Of a stretch of DNA of 60,613 nucleotides, positions 55,826-60,613 are shown in pieces (position 1 is the stretch's first letter; every line of letters begins with the position of its first letter). The notes under the pieces are model-generated. The model did not search any database. It was not told the origin of the DNA and saw only the letters and a program-made list of their open reading frames with translations. The position numbers were made by a program, and so were the translations under genes. Origin of the DNA: an uncultured Polycyclovorans sp. (GTDB taxonomy: Bacteria; Pseudomonadota; Gammaproteobacteria; Nevskiales; Nevskiaceae); the NCBI GenBank assembly GCA_936928855.1, contig CAKZHZ010000006.1:1-60613 (forward strand). The letters are read 5' to 3'.

Positions 55826-55840
55826 TGATAACGATTCGCA
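55826..55840 (-). promoter_or_regulatory. Fur box upstream of hemP
   Basis: On the minus strand TGCGAATCGTTATCA matches 11 of the 14 defined positions of the 7-1-7 consensus TGATAATNATTATCA. It lies 25 bp upstream of hemP ATG, where Fur-Fe would block transcription of hemP-hmuU-hmuV when iron is plentiful. Confidence 0.75.
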
Positions 55841-55930
55841 TTTCATATGCAAGCCCCTCAGGGAACCATTTCTGACAGCGGAGCGGCCACCGCCTGGATC
55901 CACACGCGCTGATATACTGAGCGGCCCGAT

Positions 55931-56015
55931 GCGAGAGTGGCGGAATTGGTAGACGCACTGGATTTAGGTTCCAGCGCCGCAAGGCGTGCGAGTTCGAGTC
56001 TCGCCTCCCGCACCA
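55931..56015 (+). tRNA. tRNA-Leu(TAG)
   Basis: 85 nt with encoded CCA. The anticodon stem CTGGA/TCCAG encloses TTTAGGT, giving anticodon TAG, with a leucine-type long variable arm. The acceptor GCGAGAG pairs with CTCCCGC except for an A-C mismatch at position 4:69, where E. coli has G-C. Everything else is standard. Confidence 0.94.
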
Positions 56016-56123
56016 ACTCGGTACGCATCGGATCCGAACCCATGATCGGTCGCCCGCCTCCTGCGTCGTCGCTGGCTTCCGTGCCGTGCATCCTGAAACA
56101 TTGAAATAGAGAAGCCACATTCC

Positions 56124-57470
56124 ATGGAAGTGCAACTGGACAACCCGGGCGGCCTGCGCCGTGAACTGCGAGTTCGTGTTCCTGCCGAGCAGGTCAGCAA
56201 GGCCGTCGACGAGCGGCTCAAGGGTATGGCGCGGCGCGCCAAAGTGCCCGGGTTCCGTCCCGGAAAAGCCCCGATGAAGGTCATCCTGCAGCAGTACGGG
56301 GATGCCGCGCGTCTTGACGCGGTGTCGGATCTGGTCAACCAGACCTACCCGGAAGCGCTGACGCAGGCCGGGGTGGCCCCGGCCGGACAGCCCCGGATCG
56401 ACATCACCGCCGAAAAGGCCGGTGAGCCGCTCGAGTACGTGGCGCATATCGAGGTTTACCCCGAGATCACGCTGCAGGGGCTGGATGCCTTCAAGGTCGA
56501 GCGTCCGGACGTGTCGGTTACGGATGCCGATGTCGATCGACTGGTGGAAAACCTTCGCAAGGCGCGCCGCAGCTTCGAAGTGGTGGAGCGCGCCGCAGCG
56601 GACGGAGACACGGTAACCGTGGATTTCGTCGGCAAGATCGATGGCGAAGCCTTCGGTGGCAGCGAGGGCAAGGACGTTCGTCTGGAAATTGGCAGCGGCC
56701 AGTTCCTTCCCGACCTCGAGAAGGGCATGGTCGGGCAGTCCGCTCCGGCGAGCTTTGTCGTGGATGTTGCGTTCCCGGCGGACTATCGCCGCGAGGATCT
56801 GCAGGGCAAGACCGCGCAGTTCGAGGTGGAGCTGAAGAAGGTGGAGGCGCCTACGCTTCCCGAGATTGATGGCGAGTTCTTGAAGAGCCACAACGTGGAC
56901 CCGGACAGTGGCGAAGCCGGCCTGCGCGACAAGTGTCGTCAGGCGCTCGAGAAGGAGCGTGACAAGGCGGTCCGCAACCGGCTCAAGCAGCAGGTCATGG
57001 ATCAGCTGTTGGAGGCTAACCCGATCGAAGTGCCGGAGGCGCTGGTGACCCAGGAAACGCCCCGTCTGCAGCAGGAGGCAGCCGCGCGCATGGGCCTGCA
57101 GAACCAGCCCGGCTTCAAGCCGGAGCAGCTCGATCAGATGCTGCCCGCGCAGATTTTCGCGCCGCAGGCCCAACGTCGTGTTGCGCTGGGGCTGCTGGTC
57201 GGTGAGGTGATGAAGAGCGAGAAGATCGAGCTCGACACGGCACGCGTCGACGCTGAGATCGCCAGCATTGCTGCCGATTATGAGCAGCCTGAGCAGGTCC
57301 GGCAGTACTATCAGTCGCGGCCGGATCTGTTGCAGGGGCTGCGGGCGATGGTGCTCGAAGAGCAGGTCGTGGATGCCCTGTTGTCCAAGGTTACGCCGAC
57401 CGACGTGAGCATGTCGTTGGACAGCCTGCTGCAGCCGCCGCAACCGCAGCCAGCCGCAGCGGACGCCTGA
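56124..57470 (+). CDS. tig: Trigger factor
   Basis: 448 residues. The ribosome-binding tail has the signature VPGFRPGKAP (G-F-R-x-G-x-x-P), then the FKBP-type PPIase domain (VTVDFVGKIDGEAFGGSEG), then the C-terminal chaperone arms ending in a Pro/Gln-rich tail. Ribosome-associated chaperone; precedes clpP-clpX as usual. A 108-bp gap from tRNA-Leu(TAG). Confidence 0.97.
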   Translation: MEVQLDNPGGLRRELRVRVPAEQVSKAVDERLKGMARRAKVPGFRPGKAPMKVILQQYGDAARLDAVSDLVNQTYPEALTQAGVAPAGQPRIDITAEKAGEPLEYVAHIEVYPEITLQGLDAFKVERPDVSVTDADVDRLVENLRKARRSFEVVERAAADGDTVTVDFVGKIDGEAFGGSEGKDVRLEIGSGQFLPDLEKGMVGQSAPASFVVDVAFPADYRREDLQGKTAQFEVELKKVEAPTLPEIDGEFLKSHNVDPDSGEAGLRDKCRQALEKERDKAVRNRLKQQVMDQLLEANPIEVPEALVTQETPRLQQEAAARMGLQNQPGFKPEQLDQMLPAQIFAPQAQRRVALGLLVGEVMKSEKIELDTARVDAEIASIAADYEQPEQVRQYYQSRPDLLQGLRAMVLEEQVVDALLSKVTPTDVSMSLDSLLQPPQPQPAAADA

Positions 57471-57517
57471 TCGGCGGCCGGCCATCGCGCGACCCATCGA
57501 AATCGACCGAGGTGACC

Positions 57518-58141
57518 ATGAACCCCACGATGCCCCCGCAGTCCATGCTTGTCCCCATGGTGGTGGAGCAGACCGCCCGTGGCGAGCGGGCTTTCGACAT
57601 CTACTCGAGGCTGTTGAAGGAGCGTGTGGTGTTCCTGGTCGGCCCGATCGATGACAACGTGGCCAATCTGGTGGTTGCCCAGCTGCTGTTCCTGGAGTCC
57701 GAGAACCCGGACAAGGACATCCACCTGTACATCAACTCCCCCGGGGGTGTGATCACCTCGGGCATGTCGATCTACGACACCATGCAGTTCATCAAGCCGG
57801 ACGTCGCCACCATGTGCATCGGCCAGGCCTGCAGCATGGGGTCGTTTCTGCTGGCGGCCGGTGCTGCCGGCAAGCGCTATTGCCTGCCCAATTCGCGAGT
57901 GATGATCCATCAGCCCTCAGGCGGTGCGCAGGGGCAGGCTTCCGACATCGAGATCCAGGCACGCGAGATCCTCTACATGCGGGAGCGCCTCAATGCGCTG
58001 CTGGCGCAGCACACCGGCCAGCCGCTGGAGCGCATCGAACGCGATGTCGAGCGGGATTTCTTCATGAATGCCGACGCCGCCAAGGAGTACGGGCTGATCG
58101 ACAGCATCATCGACCGGCGGCCGGGCAGCCCGTCCGCCTGA
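57518..58141 (+). CDS. clpP: ClpP protease proteolytic subunit
   Basis: 207 residues. Catalytic Ser in GQACSMGSFLLAAG, His in NSRVMIHQPSGG and Asp in DRDFFM-equivalent VERDFFMNADAAKEYGLID. Forms the tetradecameric chamber for ClpX/ClpA. ATG 57518 follows GAGG; GTG 57512 is an alternative. Starts 47 bp after tig. Confidence 0.97.
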   Translation: MNPTMPPQSMLVPMVVEQTARGERAFDIYSRLLKERVVFLVGPIDDNVANLVVAQLLFLESENPDKDIHLYINSPGGVITSGMSIYDTMQFIKPDVATMCIGQACSMGSFLLAAGAAGKRYCLPNSRVMIHQPSGGAQGQASDIEIQAREILYMRERLNALLAQHTGQPLERIERDVERDFFMNADAAKEYGLIDSIIDRRPGSPSA

Positions 58142-58229
58142 GACGCTGGTCGGGGCGCGGTTTGCCAAGGGGCGACGCTGTGCTATACACCTGTCACCGG
58201 GTCGTCATTCCGGTGCAACGAGAGAGCCA

Positions 58230-59504
58230 ATGAGTCACGAAGCACGCAGTGGATCGGGTGGTCGCGTTCTGTACTGCTCGTTCTGCGGAAAAAGCGAGCA
58301 CGAGGTTCGCAAGTTGATTGCGGGACCGTCGGTGTACATCTGCGACGAATGCGTCGATCTGTGCAACGACATCATCCGTGAGGAAGTGCAGAGCAAGCCG
58401 CAGGCCAAGGGCCTGCCGAAACCGCAGGAAATCCGTGCGGTGCTCGACGAGTACGTCATTGGCCAGGATCAGGCCAAGAAAATCCTCGCGGTGGCGGTCT
58501 ACAACCACTTCAAGCGCCTTTCCACCCGCGGTGCCGCCGACGGCGTGGAGATCGCCAAATCGAACATCCTGCTGATCGGGCCTACCGGCTCGGGCAAGAC
58601 GTTGCTGGCCGAGACCCTCGCGCGCCTGCTTGATGTACCGTTTGCCATTGCCGATGCCACCACGCTGACCGAGGCAGGGTATGTCGGGGAGGATGTCGAG
58701 AACATCATCGCCCGCCTGTTGCAGAAGTGTGACTACGACGTCGACAAGGCCCAGCGGGGCATCGTCTACATCGACGAAATCGACAAGATCGCCCGCAAGT
58801 CGGAGAACCCCTCCATCACCCGCGACGTGTCGGGCGAGGGCGTTCAGCAGGCGCTGCTCAAGCTGATCGAAGGCACCATTGCCAGTGTGCCGCCGCAGGG
58901 CGGCCGCAAGCATCCGCAGCAGGAGTTCTTGCAGGTCAACACCGCCGGCATCCTTTTCATCTGTGGCGGCGCCTTCCCGGGACTGGACCGGGTGATCCAG
59001 CAGCGCACCGAGAAGACCGGCATCGGTTTCAACGCCGACGTGCGCTCCAAGGGTGATGCCAAGGAGGTCAATGCGGTGATGCGGCAGCTGGAGCCGGATG
59101 ACCTCGTGCGTTTCGGCCTGATTCCCGAGTTCGTCGGGCGTCTGCCGGTGGCAGCGGTGCTGGAAGAACTGGATGAGCCTGCGCTCATCTCGATTCTCAG
59201 GGAGCCCAAGAACGCGCTGGTCAAGCAGTACGCCAAGCTGTTCCAGATGGAAGGCGCGCAGCTTGAGTTCCGTGACGATGCGCTGAAAGCCATCGCCAGC
59301 CGTGCCCGCGAGCGGAAAACCGGTGCGCGCGGCCTGCGCACGATCATGGAGAGCATTCTGGTCGACGTGATGTACGACCTGCCGTCGATGACCAACGTCT
59401 CCAAGGTGGTGGTCGACGAGGCGGTGGTGCGGGGCGAGGTCAAGCCCTTCATCGTGTACGAGAACGCCGAGGTCAAGCGCGAGAGCAAAAAGCCGGCCGC
59501 CTGA
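58230..59504 (+). CDS. clpX: ClpX ATPase subunit
   Basis: 424 residues. N-terminal zinc-binding domain (CSFCGKSEHEVRKL and CDECVDLCNDII), Walker A LLIGPTGSGKT, Walker B IVYIDEIDKIA, pore/sensor region with IPEFVGRLPV, and the ClpP-contacting loop near FNADVRSKGD. Unfolds tagged proteins for ClpP. In many relatives lon follows; here a convergent RND gene does. Confidence 0.98.
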   Translation: MSHEARSGSGGRVLYCSFCGKSEHEVRKLIAGPSVYICDECVDLCNDIIREEVQSKPQAKGLPKPQEIRAVLDEYVIGQDQAKKILAVAVYNHFKRLSTRGAADGVEIAKSNILLIGPTGSGKTLLAETLARLLDVPFAIADATTLTEAGYVGEDVENIIARLLQKCDYDVDKAQRGIVYIDEIDKIARKSENPSITRDVSGEGVQQALLKLIEGTIASVPPQGGRKHPQQEFLQVNTAGILFICGGAFPGLDRVIQQRTEKTGIGFNADVRSKGDAKEVNAVMRQLEPDDLVRFGLIPEFVGRLPVAAVLEELDEPALISILREPKNALVKQYAKLFQMEGAQLEFRDDALKAIASRARERKTGARGLRTIMESILVDVMYDLPSMTNVSKVVVDEAVVRGEVKPFIVYENAEVKRESKKPAA

Positions 59505-59563
59505 ATCGTGCCGGGGGTGCCGGTGCCGGTGCCCGGCCCGACATCCCCAAGCCTGTAAGGGCC

Positions 59564-59790
59564 TTAGGTCTTGACGGTTGCCGCCGCCGATGGCGCATCA
59601 GCGGCGGCGGCGCGGGCCGGGTCTTGAAGCGCCTCCAGCGTGTGCGCGCGCTGGTCCGGCGAGCCGGTGTGGCGACACATCAGGGCGTAGAAGCAGGGTA
59701 CGACCACCAGCGTGATGACGGCCGACAGGGCCACGCCGCCGAAGATCACCAGACCCAGAATCATCCGCGCTTCGGCGCCGGCGCCGCTGG
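59564..59790 (-). CDS. RND efflux transporter C-terminus (5' truncated)
   Basis: The minus strand reads SGAGAEARMILGLVIFGGVALSAVITLVVVPCFYALM in consecutive stretches, the last transmembrane helix region of AcrB-type resistance-nodulation-division pumps, followed by an Ala-rich tail to the stop at 59564. About 75 of roughly 1030 residues remain. Similarity stops near 59,785-59,790, where ABC permease sequence begins on the other strand. Cargo cannot be told from this piece. Confidence 0.8.
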
Positions 59791-60613
59791 AACGCCAAGC
59801 AAGTAGCCCTGGCGTTCGCTCTGATCGTCCCCAATCTCCTGCTGCTGGCCGTGTTCACCTACCGGCCGCTGATCGACAACATCCGGTTGTCCTTCTACAG
59901 CTGGAACATCTCCTCGCCCAAGGCCACGTTCATCGGCCTGGACAACTACGTCGAGTGGTTCAAGGACCCCGTCAGCTGGCAGATCCTCTGGAACACTGTG
60001 GTGTTCACGGGGTTCGCGGTGGTGGGGTCCATGGTCCTCGGGCTCGCACTCGCACTGCTGCTGGACCAGAAGCTCAGGGCACGCGGCTTCGTCCGCTCCT
60101 TCGTGTTCGCGCCGTACGTGATCTCCGGCGCGGCCGTGGGCGTGGCGTTCCAGTTCGTCTTCGACCCCAGTTTCGGCCTCGTCAACGACGTGATGGTGCG
60201 CCTCGGACTGGGCTCTGCACCTGACTTCTACCAGCAGCCGTCGTGGGCACTGTTCATGATCACGGTGACCTACATCTGGAAGAACCTCGGTTACGCGTTC
60301 GTCATCTATCTGGCTGCGCTGCAGGGTAAACGGACCGATCTGGACGAAGCGGCCGCGATCGACGGAGCCGGCTGGTGGACCTACTTTCGCAAGGTGCTGT
60401 TGCCGCAACTGCGGCCCACGACCTTCTTCCTGTCGATCACCGTGCTGCTCAACTCGTTACAGGTGTTCGACATCATCAACGTGATGACCCGGGGCGGCCC
60501 CTTCGGCACCGGCACGACGACGATGGTCTATCAGGTTTATCAGGAGACCTTCGTCAACACCCGCGCCGGCTACGGCGCCACGGTCGCGACGATCATGTTC
60601 CTCGTCCTGCTGG
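59785..60613 (+). CDS. Sugar ABC transporter permease fragment (both ends truncated)
   Basis: Frame 1 is open to the window end with no start codon visible upstream. It encodes a MalF/UgpA-type binding-protein-dependent permease: LLAVFTYRPLIDNIRLSFYSW, then FIGLDNYVEWFKDP, several transmembrane helices, and the EAA loop DEAAAIDGAGWWTYFRKVLL that contacts the ATPase. ENVFDIIN-type LQVFDIINVMTRGGPFG follows. About 276 residues of roughly 300. Codon use and motif wording resemble actinobacterial carbohydrate importers and nothing adjacent belongs to such a system. It is probably foreign, joined to the RND gene within the repeated GGCGCC segment at about 59,774-59,787. Confidence 0.82.

Noticed and set aside
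59505..59563. GC-rich repeats GGTGCCGGTGCCGGTGCC after clpX as a terminator
   Set aside because: No stable stem followed by a T-run could be drawn; it looks like short-period GC-rich sequence between convergent genes.

Overview
The core of this window (about 475 to 59,790) is high-GC gammaproteobacterial housekeeping DNA. The gene order shows this: greA-rlmE-ftsH-folP-glmM-tpiA-secG-tRNA-Leu(GAG)-tRNA-fMet-rimP-nusA-infB-rbfA-truB-rpsO-pnp is the classic gammaproteobacterial order, as are the dapB-carAB, smc-zipA-ligA and tig-clpP-clpX blocks and the divergent ppsA/ppsR pair. SMC in place of MukB, a PhaR regulator, a DcaP-like porin and an alkyl-DHAP-synthase-like oxidase point away from Enterobacterales, towards a Chromatiales-, Nevskiales- or Pseudomonas-like lineage. 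I cannot fix the family from sequence alone.

Both ends are foreign and look like assembly or amplification chimeras. The first ~170 bases encode part of an actinobacterial-type GlgE. They run in frame into a truncated DedA membrane protein (~172-450), which then runs into the C-terminally truncated, reverse-strand ppsA. At the right end the C-terminus of a reverse-strand RND pump is fused inside a GC-rich repeat (~59,770-59,790) to an actinobacterial-type sugar ABC permease that runs off the window.

Layout of the core: ppsA/ppsR and carbon metabolism (0.5-6 kb); small conserved enzymes including rsmJ, a SixA-type phosphatase, an SCP2 protein, NUDIX and MazG (6-10 kb); degV-dapB-carAB (10-16 kb); the transcription/translation superoperon greA to pnp (16-32 kb); phaR and gluQ (32-34 kb); a tightly coupled operon of AGPS-like oxidase, GlpD-like dehydrogenase and FGGY kinase, with a CbbY-like phosphatase just upstream (34-39 kb); queF; smc-zipA-ligA (40-46 kb); an unknown membrane protein; an OmpA/lipoprotein pair; yciB-yciI-bolA and a YciO-type protein (46-51 kb); a DcaP-like porin divergent from a LuxR response regulator (51.5-53.6 kb); a Fur-controlled hemP-hmuU-hmuV heme-uptake operon (53.7-55.8 kb); and tig-clpP-clpX (56-59.5 kb). 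Four tRNA genes are present.

I found no CRISPR array, transposase, integrase, prophage or obvious new defence system. The most interesting biology is in regulatory RNA-like structures (carA leader, greA leader, terminator inside rsmJ, candidate sRNA after pnp), the AGPS-GlpD-FGGY operon, and an AT-rich double patch inside the phosphoglucomutase gene. All positions and motifs come from reading the sequence; family names come from recognition, with no database search.
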